Source: Pseudalgibacter alginicilyticus (GTDB lineage Bacteria; Bacteroidota; Bacteroidia; Flavobacteriales; Flavobacteriaceae). From it: 64,000 nucleotides of DNA. The notes below the pieces were generated by a model. That model was given only the letters and a program-made list of their open reading frames with translations, was not told the DNA's origin and did no database searches. The stretch lies in assembly GCF_001310225.1 (NCBI RefSeq), contig NZ_CP012898.1, forward strand, positions 2,790,001-2,854,000, in the 5' to 3' direction. Of the stretch, positions 53,375 to 63,410 are shown piece after piece. A program made the translations under genes and the position numbers. Positions within the stretch are counted from its first letter, which is position 1. The number at the start of each line of letters is the position of its first letter.

Positions 53375-54334
53375 TTAATGCTCTCCTAATAACTTGGAAA
53401 GCTCATCTAACTTAGGTGTTAAAATAACTTCTATGCGTCTGTTTTTTGCTTTACCTTGAATGGTTTCATTGGATGCAATAGGTGCAAATTCTCCACGACC
53501 TGCTGCTGTTAAATTTTCTGGGTTTATTTTATCATTATCTCTTAAAATATTCACAATAGCGGTTGCTCTTTTGGTTGATAAATCCCAGTTATCACTTATA
53601 TTGCCATTGCCTTGATATGGTGCGTTATCTGTATGACCTTCAATTAAAACAGCAATATCTGGGTTTTCACCAAGTACGGTTCCTAATTGATTAACAGCTC
53701 TTCGTCCTTCAGCTCCTACAGCCCAGCTTCCAGAACTGAAAAGTAATTTGTTCTCCATTGATACATATACTTTCCCATCACGTTGCTCAACAGTTAACCC
53801 TTTACCTTCAAAATCTGTTAAAGCTTTTGAAATAGCATTTTTTAGTGTTGTCATGGCTGCATCTTTGGAGGCGATGATGGCTTCTAGTTCTGCTACACGG
53901 CTAGAACGGTCTTCTAATTCTTTTTTAAGTTTTTCCAATCGTGAGTTTTCTGCGGCTAAAGCTTGTTCTTTAGCTTCTAATGCGGCTAATAATTCTCTGT
54001 TTTTTTGTGAGTTTTCAGCAATAGATCTTGAACTGTTTTTTTCTAAAGCATCATAAGACGCTTTTAAATTTTCTAAATTGGTTTGGGCAGCATCGTATTC
54101 ACCTTGTAATCTTTTTCTATTTGAGTCTGCTTCTTTATATTGTTTTTGAAGTTTACTCAATTCATTTTCAAGTTTGTTTTTGGCCAATAATAAATCTCTG
54201 TTTTCTTCAGAAATTTTTCTGTTTTCTTCTTTTAAATTAGTGTATTTATTTTCTAAATCTTTATAGACTTTAGGAGAAACACAGGATGCTAAAAGCATCA
54301 ACACAACGACTGATAATGTGATTTTTCTAATCAT
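53375..54334 (-). CDS. OmpA-family peptidoglycan-anchored lipoprotein with coiled coil
   Basis: 319 residues. Lipobox MLLASC (Cys 18), a long coiled coil at ~25-165 rich in Lys, Glu, Asn and Leu (EENRKISEENRDLL, ALEAKEQALAAENSRLEKL), then an OmpA/MotB C-terminal domain with the Asp/Arg peptidoglycan motif region IEGHTDNAPYQGNG, LSTKRATAIVNIL, AAGRGEFAP and NRRIEVILTPK. It probably bridges the outer membrane to peptidoglycan. Downstream of exonuclease III with 39 bp in between. Confidence 0.92.
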   Translation of the reverse strand: MIRKITLSVVVLMLLASCVSPKVYKDLENKYTNLKEENRKISEENRDLLLAKNKLENELSKLQKQYKEADSNRKRLQGEYDAAQTNLENLKASYDALEKNSSRSIAENSQKNRELLAALEAKEQALAAENSRLEKLKKELEDRSSRVAELEAIIASKDAAMTTLKNAISKALTDFEGKGLTVEQRDGKVYVSMENKLLFSSGSWAVGAEGRRAVNQLGTVLGENPDIAVLIEGHTDNAPYQGNGNISDNWDLSTKRATAIVNILRDNDKINPENLTAAGRGEFAPIASNETIQGKAKNRRIEVILTPKLDELSKLLGEH

Positions 54335-54373
54335 TTTTTTGGGTTCAATTATTTTTATTACTTATTTAAAACT

Positions 54374-55135
54374 TTACTTTTCAATAGACACTAAAATAGG
54401 ACAATGGTCGCTATGTATAGCATCATGCAATATAACGGCTCTTTTTATATTTTCTTGTAATGGTTTTGAAACCATGGCATAATCTAATCGCCAACCCTTA
54501 TTATTAGCTCGTGCATTGGCTCGGTAACTCCACCAGCTATATTGTTGCAGATTGGCATTTAAGTACCTGAAAGAATCAATAAATCCACTATCAATAAAAG
54601 CACCAATCCAAGCACGTTCAACTGGTAAAAACCCAGAAACACCTTTCATTTTAGGGTTATGAATATCAATTTCTTCATGGCAAATATTATAATCGCCACA
54701 AATAACTAAGTTTGGAATTTCTTTTTTCAAGTTATTAATGTATTCTTGAAACATATCCATGTATTCTAACTTATGGTTTAAGCGAGCATCATTAGTTCCG
54801 GATGGTAAATATAAACTCATGATTGAAATACCATCAAAATCTGCACGAAGATTTCTACCTTCAAAGTCCATAGAAGCAATTCCTGTGCCATACTCCACAT
54901 GATTGGGTTTTATTTTGCTTAAAATAGCAACGCCGCTATATCCCTTTTTTTCAGCACTAAACCAGTAATTATATTTATAGCCTGCATCTTCAAAAAGAGT
55001 TACATCTAATTGTTCTTTCATGGCTTTAATTTCTTGTAAACAAATAACGTCTGGATTTGCACTTTTTAACCAATCTATAAAACCTTTATTAATGGCTGCA
55101 CGTATACCGTTTACATTATATGATATTATTTTCAT
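54374..55135 (-). CDS. xth: Exodeoxyribonuclease III
   Basis: 253 residues from the ATG at 55135. The frame reaches back to 55207, but the extra 24 residues (hydrophobic/basic) precede the universal MKIISYNVNGIRA start, so they are excluded. Metal and catalytic motifs: VICLQEIKA, YSGVAILSK, LYLPSG, VICGDYNICHEEIDI, GWRLDYAMVS, HSDHCPI. Cuts at abasic sites and degrades 3' ends in base excision repair. It is slightly shorter than E. coli ExoIII and close to the ExoA group. Confidence 0.94.
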   Translation of the reverse strand: MKIISYNVNGIRAAINKGFIDWLKSANPDVICLQEIKAMKEQLDVTLFEDAGYKYNYWFSAEKKGYSGVAILSKIKPNHVEYGTGIASMDFEGRNLRADFDGISIMSLYLPSGTNDARLNHKLEYMDMFQEYINNLKKEIPNLVICGDYNICHEEIDIHNPKMKGVSGFLPVERAWIGAFIDSGFIDSFRYLNANLQQYSWWSYRANARANNKGWRLDYAMVSKPLQENIKRAVILHDAIHSDHCPILVSIEK

Positions 55136-55316
55136 TTCTTTATCTATTTTTAAAAAGATTTTGGCCTTCGTTAGAATTGATTTTGCTTTAATTAGGAGCA
55201 ATATCAAATTTTAGCTAAATTAAATAATGCCTTACTTTTACGCTATTAAATACCGCAAGAGTTATAATGAAAACTATTAACAAAATATTTTATACTTATT
55301 GCAGTTTAAATATCTG

Positions 55317-58300
55317 ATGAAGTACTTTTTTTCTATTCTTATATTTTTTATTTGTTTTTGTGGCATGGCTCAAGAGCCACTATCCAATTATAAAACGAAA
55401 AAAGTTGCTGTTAATGACACTATTGTTATTGAGAATTTTAGCATTAATTCCAATTTTTTTATAATTAAAAACAAAGATAAATCCATTGTAGATTCTACAT
55501 TTTACAGTATTGATTTTTCTAAAGCAACTTTAATATTTCAAAAACCGATAGAAACGGATTCTGTAATTATCAATTATTTACGTTTTCCAGATTTCTTAAC
55601 TAAAACTTATCAACAATTAGATGAAAATATAATAGTAGAAAATACCAATAGAGTTCCAGCCCTATACAAATTATCGCCATCCAACAATTTTCAAAACACA
55701 ATTCCTTTTGATGGTTTAACAACGTCGGGAAGTATTTCAAGGGGAGTAACACTAGGGAATAATCAAAATTCTGTTTTAAATAGTGAATTGGATTTACAAA
55801 TTACAGGCAAGTTAAACGATAAAGTATCGTTAAGAGCTTCCATACAAGATGCTAATATTCCGCTTCAAGAAAGTGGTTATAGTCAACGTTTGGATGAATT
55901 TGACCAAGTTTTTATTGAATTATTTAGTGATAAGTGGAACATTCGTGCTGGAGATATTGATTTGCAAAATACGGATTCCTATTTTGCTAATTTTTCAAAA
56001 CGCGTACAAGGACTCTCTATCAACACTATGTTAGATGATGAAGATACTCAAGCCAATTTGTTTGCTGCAGGTGCCCTTGTACGCGGACAGTTTACCACCA
56101 GTCAATTTACGGCACAAGAAGGTAATCAAGGGCCTTATAAATTGCAAGGCCAAAATGGAGAATTGTTTGTGCTTATTGTTTCTGGTAGTGAAATGGTGTA
56201 TGTGAATGGGGTGTTGGCACAACGTGGTGAAGACAAAGATTATATTATAGATTATAATGCTGGTGAAATTATTTTTAATTCCACCTTTCCAATAACTTCC
56301 GAAATGCGAATAACCGTAGACTATCAATTTAGTGAACGAAACTATTCTAGGTTGGTTGCTTATGGCGGTGGGCGTATAGAAAGTAAAAAGTTTAATGTTG
56401 GAGTTTCGGTATATTCAGAAAATGACTCTAAAAATCAACCGTTACAACAAAATTTATCTGAAGAACAAGCTCAAATATTATCGGAAGCTGGAGATGATAC
56501 AACTTTAATGGTTGCGCCTTCAGAAGTTTTAGACGCGTATAGTGAAAATCGAATTTTGTATAAGAAAGAATTCATTGGAAGCGAGGAAGTTTACGTTTTT
56601 TCTAATAACCCCGATGATGAATTGTATCGTGTAACGTTTTCTCAAGTAGGTGATAATCAGGGTGATTATGTTTTAAGTAATATTAATGCTATTAATAACA
56701 TTTACGAGTATGCAGGTGTTTTACAGGGAAATTATGCGCCAATTGTGCAGTTGGTAGCACCAGTAAAATTACAAATAGCTGTTGTTAACGGCGATTATCA
56801 TCCTACTGAAAAAACCCAAATTAATTTTGAAATTGCAGGTAGTAAAAATGACTTAAACCTATTTTCAAGTGCCAATGATGAAGATAATGATGGATTTGCA
56901 ACCAAACTAAATATAAATCAGTTTTTAATAAAAACGGATACACTTTGGAACCTAAAAGCATTTTTAGATGCGGATTATATCCATACTAATTTCAGAAATA
57001 TTGAAGGGCTTTATAATGCAGAATTTAATCGAGATTGGAATTTAGACCAAACTAATACAAATGGAATTGGGTATAATCTTGGCAATCAAATTTTAATGCA
57101 ATCGGGAATGCAATTGTACCACCCTGAAAAAGGAATGACAACCTACCAATTTGAGCATTTGAGTTATTCGGATAATTTTAATGGCAATAGGCACGTGGTT
57201 AATATAAATTTATTGCTAGATAAATTTAATATTACATCGTATTCGAGTTTGTTAAATGCTGAATCTAATTTGAATACTTCTACTTTTTTGCGCTCATACA
57301 ATCGTTTTACTTTTAGCATGAAAAAAAGTTGGATAGGTACCAAATTAGCTTTTGAGGATAATAAACAAAAAACTATAGCAACTCAGGAATTGACTGATTT
57401 AAGTCAGAAATATAATTCCTATGAACTATTTACGGGTATTGGAGATAGTACACAAGTTTTTGTAGAAATTGGATATAAACATAGGGTAAATGATAGTATT
57501 AGAAACAATCAATTACAAAAAGTAAATTCATCTAATACCTTTTATTTGGATTCTCGAATCATTCAAAACAAAAATACCAATTTATCACTTTACGCAAATT
57601 ATAGGGTTTTAAAAAACACAGATGCATTTACTGATACTTCTACTTTTAGTACAGGAGATGAGCAATCTATAAATTCCAGATTGCAATATCGTCAAAATTT
57701 TTTTAAACAAATCATACAGTGGAACACCGTATTTGAAACGAATTCAGGTACCTTACCACAGCAGGATTTTACCTATGTTGAAGTAGAATCCGGGCAAGGA
57801 ACGTATACTTGGATAGATTATAATGCTAATAGTATTCAAGAATTGGAAGAATTTGAATTGGCACAATTTCAAGATCAAGGCAAGTATATTCGTGTGTTAT
57901 TGCCTAATAGGGTTTTTATAAAAACACATCAAAACAGATGGAGCCAAACAGTAACTTTAAATCCTGCACAGTGGGCTGTTTCAGAAAATAAATCAGAAAA
58001 ATTTTGGTCGCATTTTTATAATCAAACGAGTTATTTAATTGATAGAAAAGTAAACCGTGATGACAACAATACTTTTAATATCAACCCTTTTAAAAAAGAT
58101 ATTGAAAATCAATTAGGTTTACAATTAAATTTTAAAAATGCTCTCTTTTTTAACCGAGGAAAACAACGTTTCACAACTTCTTACACAGTATTAAACAATA
58201 AAACACGTAGTATATTAACTACTGGATTTATTGAAAATAATTTAATAAGTCATCAATTTAATTTCAATCATAAATTTGAAGAAAGTTGGTTGGTTAATTT

Positions 58301-58763
58301 GGAATCTTCCTTTGATTCCAATGAAAGTATCAGTGAAAACTTTACCAGTAAAAACTATAATTTTAATGAAACACGTTTCAATCCAAAGCTTTCTTATTTG
58401 TTAAATGACAATACACGTTTTGATGTATATTACCAATTTACCAATAAAGAAAATACTATTGGAGATTTTGAGTTGTTAGAACAACAGAAATATGGTGTCT
58501 CTTTTTCATTAGCAAATAGTCAAAATAATGCCATAAATGGAGAAATCAACTATTTTTCAAATGGTTTTGAAGGAAATTCAAATACACCAGTTGCCTATCA
58601 AATGTTGGAAGGTTTACAGCCAGGCAAGAATTTTACCTGGAGTTTTCTAGCTCAAAAAAAACTCACCACCTTTTTAGATTTAAATCTTAGTTATTTTGGT
58701 AGAAAAACCGAAACTAGTAAGGTTATTCATACTGGTAATGTGCAACTTAAGGCCTATTTTTAA
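55317..58763 (+). CDS. Very large outer-membrane beta-barrel protein, unknown function
   Basis: 1148 residues from the ATG at 55317 (a TTG at 55299 would add MQFKYL). Signal peptide (MKYFFSILIFFICFCGMAQ). After a periplasmic part (~20-130) comes TTSGSISRGVTLGNNQNSV, then dozens of amphipathic strands, e.g. LRASIQDANIPLQ, WNIRAGDIDLQN, EMRITVDYQFSERNYSR, and a terminal strand VIHTGNVQLKAYF. An inserted Ig-like domain with IVSGSEMVYVNGVLAQRGEDKDYIIDYNAGEI lies near 285-315. No TonB plug is present. I do not recognise a named family; distant likeness to T9SS SprA/Sov barrels is only an impression. The stop overlaps the next, opposite-strand gene by four bases. Confidence 0.75.
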   Translation: MKYFFSILIFFICFCGMAQEPLSNYKTKKVAVNDTIVIENFSINSNFFIIKNKDKSIVDSTFYSIDFSKATLIFQKPIETDSVIINYLRFPDFLTKTYQQLDENIIVENTNRVPALYKLSPSNNFQNTIPFDGLTTSGSISRGVTLGNNQNSVLNSELDLQITGKLNDKVSLRASIQDANIPLQESGYSQRLDEFDQVFIELFSDKWNIRAGDIDLQNTDSYFANFSKRVQGLSINTMLDDEDTQANLFAAGALVRGQFTTSQFTAQEGNQGPYKLQGQNGELFVLIVSGSEMVYVNGVLAQRGEDKDYIIDYNAGEIIFNSTFPITSEMRITVDYQFSERNYSRLVAYGGGRIESKKFNVGVSVYSENDSKNQPLQQNLSEEQAQILSEAGDDTTLMVAPSEVLDAYSENRILYKKEFIGSEEVYVFSNNPDDELYRVTFSQVGDNQGDYVLSNINAINNIYEYAGVLQGNYAPIVQLVAPVKLQIAVVNGDYHPTEKTQINFEIAGSKNDLNLFSSANDEDNDGFATKLNINQFLIKTDTLWNLKAFLDADYIHTNFRNIEGLYNAEFNRDWNLDQTNTNGIGYNLGNQILMQSGMQLYHPEKGMTTYQFEHLSYSDNFNGNRHVVNINLLLDKFNITSYSSLLNAESNLNTSTFLRSYNRFTFSMKKSWIGTKLAFEDNKQKTIATQELTDLSQKYNSYELFTGIGDSTQVFVEIGYKHRVNDSIRNNQLQKVNSSNTFYLDSRIIQNKNTNLSLYANYRVLKNTDAFTDTSTFSTGDEQSINSRLQYRQNFFKQIIQWNTVFETNSGTLPQQDFTYVEVESGQGTYTWIDYNANSIQELEEFELAQFQDQGKYIRVLLPNRVFIKTHQNRWSQTVTLNPAQWAVSENKSEKFWSHFYNQTSYLIDRKVNRDDNNTFNINPFKKDIENQLGLQLNFKNALFFNRGKQRFTTSYTVLNNKTRSILTTGFIENNLISHQFNFNHKFEESWLVNLESSFDSNESISENFTSKNYNFNETRFNPKLSYLLNDNTRFDVYYQFTNKENTIGDFELLEQQKYGVSFSLANSQNNAINGEINYFSNGFEGNSNTPVAYQMLEGLQPGKNFTWSFLAQKKLTTFLDLNLSYFGRKTETSKVIHTGNVQLKAYF

Positions 58764-59677
58764 AAGGACGTGGCATCTATTTTTTGAAAAACTAAAATAA
58801 TGGTTTTTACAGCACCTGTATAAAACTCTGGGTGAATATTTTCATAATCATCAGAGGGTTGATGATAATCTTTGTGGTCTTCAACTCCAAAATACAGGAA
58901 AGGAATATCTTTTTTATGAAAGGAGGCATGATCCGAAGCATAGACCCAATTTTCTTTTATATCTGCACCGTCATGACCAGTGAGAAGTTTTAAATTTTCT
59001 GGTGTTTCAGTGTTTAAAACAATCTTTCTAAGGGTCATATTAAATCTTGTTCCAACAGCATATAACTCATTTTTGTCACTTCGGCTTATCATGTCCATAT
59101 TGATATTTAAAATAATATTTTTTAAAGGAACAATAGGATGGTCCACAAAATACTTAGAACCTCTGAGCCCTAACTCTTCAGCATCAAAAGCAGCCAATAT
59201 AACGGAATGTTTTGGCGGATGGTTTTTAAAATATTCAGCAAAACTAAATAGAGCACTTAATCCAGATGCATTATCATCTGCACCATTATAAATTTCACCT
59301 TTTATAATTCCTTCATGGTCATAATGCGCACTTATCACTAAATATTTATTTGGAAAAGTTGTTCCTTTAACCAGTCCTAATACATTTACACCTTTATATG
59401 TTTTTGCTTCATTTATAAAAGCAAAAGCCTGCTCATAATTATTTGTTAATGGTAATATATCAAGAGATTGAAACTGCTTAACAATATAATTTCTTGTTTT
59501 TAAAGCGCCTTGAGTTCCTGTACGCCTACCTTCAAAATCATCTGATGATAAGATTTTAAGATGGTTTAATAGATTGGTTTTACTAAATAAAATAGTATCA
59601 TTTGTACCAATTTGAGCGTATCCGGGATTAAAAACACACACTACTATTAATAGTAAAACAGGAAAAATTCTTTTCAT
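58760..59677 (-). CDS. M28 family zinc aminopeptidase, exported
   Basis: 305 residues from the ATG at 59677, which opens a signal peptide (MKRIFPVLLLIVVCVFNPGYAQ in parts); the frame extends to 59707 without a useful leader. M28 motifs: SAHYDHEG (metal His-x-Asp), GADDNASGLSALFSFAEY (bridging Asp), AAFDAEELGLRGS (catalytic and metal Glu), NMDMISR, and DHKDYHQPSDDYENI (metal His). Two-zinc peptidase, probably releasing N-terminal amino acids in the periplasm. Its 3' end overlaps the barrel gene tail-to-tail by four bases. Confidence 0.92.
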   Translation of the reverse strand: MKRIFPVLLLIVVCVFNPGYAQIGTNDTILFSKTNLLNHLKILSSDDFEGRRTGTQGALKTRNYIVKQFQSLDILPLTNNYEQAFAFINEAKTYKGVNVLGLVKGTTFPNKYLVISAHYDHEGIIKGEIYNGADDNASGLSALFSFAEYFKNHPPKHSVILAAFDAEELGLRGSKYFVDHPIVPLKNIILNINMDMISRSDKNELYAVGTRFNMTLRKIVLNTETPENLKLLTGHDGADIKENWVYASDHASFHKKDIPFLYFGVEDHKDYHQPSDDYENIHPEFYTGAVKTIILVFQKIDATSF

Positions 59678-59704
59678 ACAAAAAATTAAAGTATTAAAAC
59701 TAAA

Positions 59705-59736
59705 CAAAAAAACCTAAGCATTTACTTAGGTTTTGT
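59705..59736 (-). terminator. Intrinsic terminator of the sdhCAB operon
   Basis: AAAACCTAAG (59709-59718), loop CATTTA, CTTAGGTTTT (59725-59734), flanked by A runs that give a T tract on the minus strand. It lies 27 bp after the sdhB stop. Confidence 0.88.
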
Positions 59737-59762
59737 TTATTATTGATGAAATTGAGTTTAAA

Positions 59763-60506
59763 CTATAGCAAATTAGCTTTCATTAATTCTCTATTCATGC
59801 GTGCAATGTTTTCTAATGAAATGCCTTTAGGGCATTCAATTTCACAAGCACCTGTATTTGTACAGTTTCCAAAGCCTTCTAAATCCATTTGTGCAACCAT
59901 GTTTTTTACACGATCTGCAGCTTCCACTTGTCCTTGTGGTAAAAGAGCATATTGAGATACCTTTGCTCCTACAAATAACATAGCTGAGGAGTTTTTACAA
60001 GTTGCTACACAAGCACCGCAACCAATACAAGTTGCTGCATCCATAGCCTCGTCTGCTGCATGTTTAGATATAGGAAGTGAATTAGCATCTTGTGTATTTC
60101 CAGAAGTGTTTACAGAAATGTATCCACCTGCTTGTTGGATACGTTCAAAAGACATTCTATCAACAATTAAGTCTTTTATTACTGGAAATGCTGCTGCTCT
60201 CCATGGCTCAATGGTAATAGTATCACCATCATTAAACATACGCATGTGTAATTGGCAAGTCGTAATTCCTCTATCTGGTCCGTGAGCTTCACCATTAATA
60301 TATAGAGAGCACATACCACAAATTCCTTCGCGACAATCGTGATCGAAAGCTACAGGTTCTTCACCCGAGTTTACTAATTGTTCGTTCAAAACATCCATCA
60401 TTTCTAAAAAAGACATGTGTTCTGAAATATCAGTGACTTTATAATCTACCATTTGACCCTTTGCATTTGAGTCTTTTTGTCTCCAAATTTTAAGTGTTAA
60501 ATTCAT
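59763..60506 (-). CDS. sdhB: Succinate dehydrogenase/fumarate reductase iron-sulfur subunit
   Basis: 247 residues from the ATG at 60506. A longer frame to 60545 runs into sdhA and adds 13 odd residues, so it is not used. [2Fe-2S] site CREGICGMC plus distal C (ITTCQ); [4Fe-4S] [13 protein letters not shown]; [3Fe-4S] [13 protein letters not shown]. Passes electrons from SdhA to the quinone-reducing cytochrome b. Last gene of the operon, ten bases after sdhA. Confidence 0.96.
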   Translation of the reverse strand: MNLTLKIWRQKDSNAKGQMVDYKVTDISEHMSFLEMMDVLNEQLVNSGEEPVAFDHDCREGICGMCSLYINGEAHGPDRGITTCQLHMRMFNDGDTITIEPWRAAAFPVIKDLIVDRMSFERIQQAGGYISVNTSGNTQDANSLPISKHAADEAMDAATCIGCGACVATCKNSSAMLFVGAKVSQYALLPQGQVEAADRVKNMVAQMDLEGFGNCTNTGACEIECPKGISLENIARMNRELMKANLL

Positions 60507-60516
60507 AATGTCTTTA

Positions 60517-62529
60517 TTATTTGTATGAACGTTGTTTAAGTTCAATATCTTTAAATTCTAATTGTTCTTTATGCAAAACGGCATCTGCTGGTTCTCCTTT
60601 GTATTCCCAAGCAGATACAAAAGCAAAATCTTTATCATTACGTTTGGCTTCTCCTTTTTGAGGTCCATCTGTTTCAGCAGATTCTTCTCTAAAGTGGCCA
60701 CCACAAGATTCTTCCCTTATCAGTGCGTCCTTAGCAAATAATTCTCCCAATTCTAAAAAGTCAGCTACACGGCCAGCTTTTTCTAATTCAACATTCATTT
60801 CATTGGCGGTACCTGGTACTTTTACATCTTTCCAAAATTCTTCACGAATCGCTTTAATTTCAGACATAGCTGCTGTTAAATCTTTTGCGTTTCGAGACAT
60901 ACCTACTTTATCCCACATCACTTTTCCAAGTTTTTTATGGAAATAATCTACAGATTTTGTCCCTTTGTTATTGATGAAGAAATCAATTCTGTCTTTTACT
61001 TCTTTTTCCACTTCATCAAATTCTGGAGTATTGGTTGGAATTTTACCTGTTCTAATATCTTGTGATAAGTAATCACCAATGGTATAGGGTAATACAAAAT
61101 AGCCATCTGCTAAACCTTGCATTAAGGCAGACGCACCAAGCCTGTTTGCACCGTGATCAGAGAAATTAGCTTCACCAATGCAATATAAACCTTCAACGGT
61201 AGTCATTAAATTATAATCTACCCAAATACCACCCATAGTATAGTGTGTTGCAGGGTATATCATCATAGGGGTTTCGTATGGATTTTCAGCAATGATTTTT
61301 TCATACATCTGAAATAAGTTACCGTACTTACTTTCAATAATTTTTTGACCTAATTTTATAATTTCTTCTTTCGAAGGATTTTTAATTCCATGAATTTTAG
61401 CTTGTTCTTTTCCATAACGTTCAAAAGCAGAAGCAAAATCTAAATACACTGCTTCACCTGTAGCATTTACACCATAACCAGCATCACAACGCTCTTTTGC
61501 TGCTCTAGAAGCAACATCACGAGGCACTAAGTTACCAAAGGCAGGATAACGACGTTCTAAGTAATAATCTCTATCTTCTTCTGGAATTTGAGTAGGTTTC
61601 AATTTTCCTTGCTGAATGGCTTTAGCATCTTCAATTTTTGCAGGAACCCAAATACGACCATCGTTTCTCAGTGATTCAGACATCAATGTTAATTTAGATT
61701 GATAATCACCAGAGCGAGGGATACAAGTTGGATGAATTTGTGTAAAACAAGGATTTGCAAAATAAGCTCCTTTTTTGTGTATTTTCCAAGCAGCAGTTGC
61801 GTTAGAGCCCATAGCGTTGGTTGATAAGAAATATACGTTTCCATACCCTCCAGTTGCAATAACAACGGCGTGTGCTGAATGCCGTTCTATTTCACCAGTA
61901 ATTAAATTGCGAGCTATAATACCTCTAGCCTTGCCATCAATTTTTACAACATCTAACATTTCATGACGGTTAAACATCTCAATTTTCCCACGAGCAATTT
62001 GACGGTTCATGGCTGAATAAGCACCTAATAATAATTGTTGCCCTGTTTGTCCTTTAGCGTAAAAGGTTCTTGAAACTAATACGCCACCAAATGAGCGGTT
62101 GTCTAATAAGCCACCATAATCACGAGCAAAAGGTACGCCTTGTGCTACACACTGGTCTATGATATTTCCAGATACCTCGGCTAAACGATAAACATTAGCC
62201 TCACGTGAGCGATAATCTCCACCCTTTACGGTATCGTAAAATAGTCTATAATTAGAATCTCCATCACCTTGATAGTTTTTTGCTGCATTTATACCCCCTT
62301 GTGCCGCAATGGAGTGTGCACGTCTAGGAGAATCTTGATAAGCAAAAGCTTTTACGTTATATCCTAATTCAGCTAAAGTAGCAGCAGCAGAACCTCCTGC
62401 TAAACCAGTACCTACAACAATAATATCTATATTACGTTTGTTAGCTGGGTTTACTAAATTAATATTGTTTTTATAATCTGTCCATTTATCTTTAATTGGA
62501 CCTTTTGGTATTTTTGCATCTAAAGCCAT
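60517..62529 (-). CDS. sdhA: Succinate dehydrogenase/fumarate reductase flavoprotein subunit
   Basis: 670 residues, the length of the B-type (di-heme) enzymes. FAD-binding [17 protein letters not shown], covalent-FAD region [11 protein letters not shown] (His), GCIGSG-like [13 protein letters not shown], substrate loop with HPTCIPRSG, and capping domain [17 protein letters not shown]. Oxidises succinate to fumarate in the TCA cycle; some relatives also work as fumarate reductase. Twelve bases after sdhC. Confidence 0.97.
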   Translation of the reverse strand: MALDAKIPKGPIKDKWTDYKNNINLVNPANKRNIDIIVVGTGLAGGSAAATLAELGYNVKAFAYQDSPRRAHSIAAQGGINAAKNYQGDGDSNYRLFYDTVKGGDYRSREANVYRLAEVSGNIIDQCVAQGVPFARDYGGLLDNRSFGGVLVSRTFYAKGQTGQQLLLGAYSAMNRQIARGKIEMFNRHEMLDVVKIDGKARGIIARNLITGEIERHSAHAVVIATGGYGNVYFLSTNAMGSNATAAWKIHKKGAYFANPCFTQIHPTCIPRSGDYQSKLTLMSESLRNDGRIWVPAKIEDAKAIQQGKLKPTQIPEEDRDYYLERRYPAFGNLVPRDVASRAAKERCDAGYGVNATGEAVYLDFASAFERYGKEQAKIHGIKNPSKEEIIKLGQKIIESKYGNLFQMYEKIIAENPYETPMMIYPATHYTMGGIWVDYNLMTTVEGLYCIGEANFSDHGANRLGASALMQGLADGYFVLPYTIGDYLSQDIRTGKIPTNTPEFDEVEKEVKDRIDFFINNKGTKSVDYFHKKLGKVMWDKVGMSRNAKDLTAAMSEIKAIREEFWKDVKVPGTANEMNVELEKAGRVADFLELGELFAKDALIREESCGGHFREESAETDGPQKGEAKRNDKDFAFVSAWEYKGEPADAVLHKEQLEFKDIELKQRSYK

Positions 62530-62541
62530 ACTATAATAAGA

Positions 62542-63213
62542 TTAATGGTTGAAAAAATGAAAAACGGCTACGATTATAAATCCTAATGGGATAATAATAG
62601 AATATGCTTTTCCTATACTTTGTAGTGTTTTTTTACGCCCAGCTGTAATTCCCATAGATTGGAAAGCGGAGGTAAAGCCATGCGCTAAATGCAGACCTAA
62701 TAAAATAAAGGCAACTACGTAAGCAATAACTCTTGCTGGGTTATGAAACTTCTCAACCAATTCATGGTAATATCTATATCCACCATCATGCATACCAGAC
62801 ATATCGCCCAATACATATTTAGTGTTTAGTTCAGGAATCCAAAAATCAATAAAATGAAGTACAATAAATGCTAAAATTACAAGTCCACTGTAAATCATAT
62901 TTCTACTCATCCAAGTAGAATTGGCAGCACCATTATTTTTTGCATATGGTATGCCATTTGCTTTTTTATTTTTAATTTCTAATACAAAACCCATAACAAA
63001 ATGAAATACAACACCAAAAATTAATACAGGTTGTAAAGCAAATTGTATTAATGGGTTTGTACCCATAAAATGGGACAAATCATTAAACAATGTTTCACCA
63101 AATAGCGAGGTGATATTAACTGCTAAATGTATAATTAAGAAAAACATGAGGAAGAATGCAGAAAGTGCCATTGCAACTTTTCTTCCAATTGAAGATTTAA
63201 AAAATCCGCTCAT
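62542..63213 (-). CDS. sdhC: Succinate dehydrogenase cytochrome b subunit (B type, five helices)
   Basis: 223 residues from the ATG at 63213; the frame extends to 63261 over the promoter and is not used. Five membrane helices (~14-34, 61-84, 106-128, 155-178, 197-218 approximately) with His in IHLAVN, FHFVMGF, LHFIDF, LHLAHGF and VFHFFNH, which suits two heme b. Anchors SdhAB and reduces menaquinone. First gene of sdhCAB. A promoter with a palindromic spacer is directly upstream. Confidence 0.93.
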   Translation of the reverse strand: MSGFFKSSIGRKVAMALSAFFLMFFLIIHLAVNITSLFGETLFNDLSHFMGTNPLIQFALQPVLIFGVVFHFVMGFVLEIKNKKANGIPYAKNNGAANSTWMSRNMIYSGLVILAFIVLHFIDFWIPELNTKYVLGDMSGMHDGGYRYYHELVEKFHNPARVIAYVVAFILLGLHLAHGFTSAFQSMGITAGRKKTLQSIGKAYSIIIPLGFIIVAVFHFFNH

Positions 63214-63241
63214 TTTAGTTGAAGTTATTTTATGATTGATA

Positions 63242-63272
63242 CAAATGTAATCTAGAAGCATCTACTAGACAA
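63242..63272 (-). promoter_or_regulatory. sdhCAB promoter with palindromic spacer
   Basis: On the minus strand, TTG (complement of 63270-63272), 20 bases, then TACATTTG (complement of 63242-63249): an exact fit to the Bacteroidota promoter. The spacer holds TCTAGAAGCATCTACTAGA (63251-63269), an imperfect inverted repeat with outer arms TCTAG/CTAGA, a possible regulator site. Confidence 0.7.
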
Positions 63273-63351
63273 ATAACAATTGTCATGTTTTTGCTATTTA
63301 GAATCATTTTAAAGAGAAATATGATATTAATGGAGTAAATTTATTTAAATA

Positions 63352-63394
63352 AAAAACCCCAAAGGAAACTAGTGATTTTTCATTTGGGGTTTTT
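63352..63394 (-). terminator. Intrinsic terminator of the T9SS metzincin gene
   Basis: AAAAACCCCAAA (63352-63363) and TTTGGGGTTTTT (63383-63394), a perfect 12-bp stem with a 19-base loop. Lies 17 bp beyond the stop at 63411. Confidence 0.85.
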
Positions 63395-63410
63395 AAATAA
63401 ATACGAGTGA

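Noticed and set aside
54374-55207. Longer exonuclease III with 24 extra N-terminal residues
   Set aside because: The family starts at MKIISYNVNGIR; the extension is unlike any domain and would look like a false membrane anchor.
63214-63261. Upstream-extended start of sdhC
   Set aside because: It runs through the canonical -7 element and palindromic spacer; the MSGFFKSSIG start matches family N-termini.
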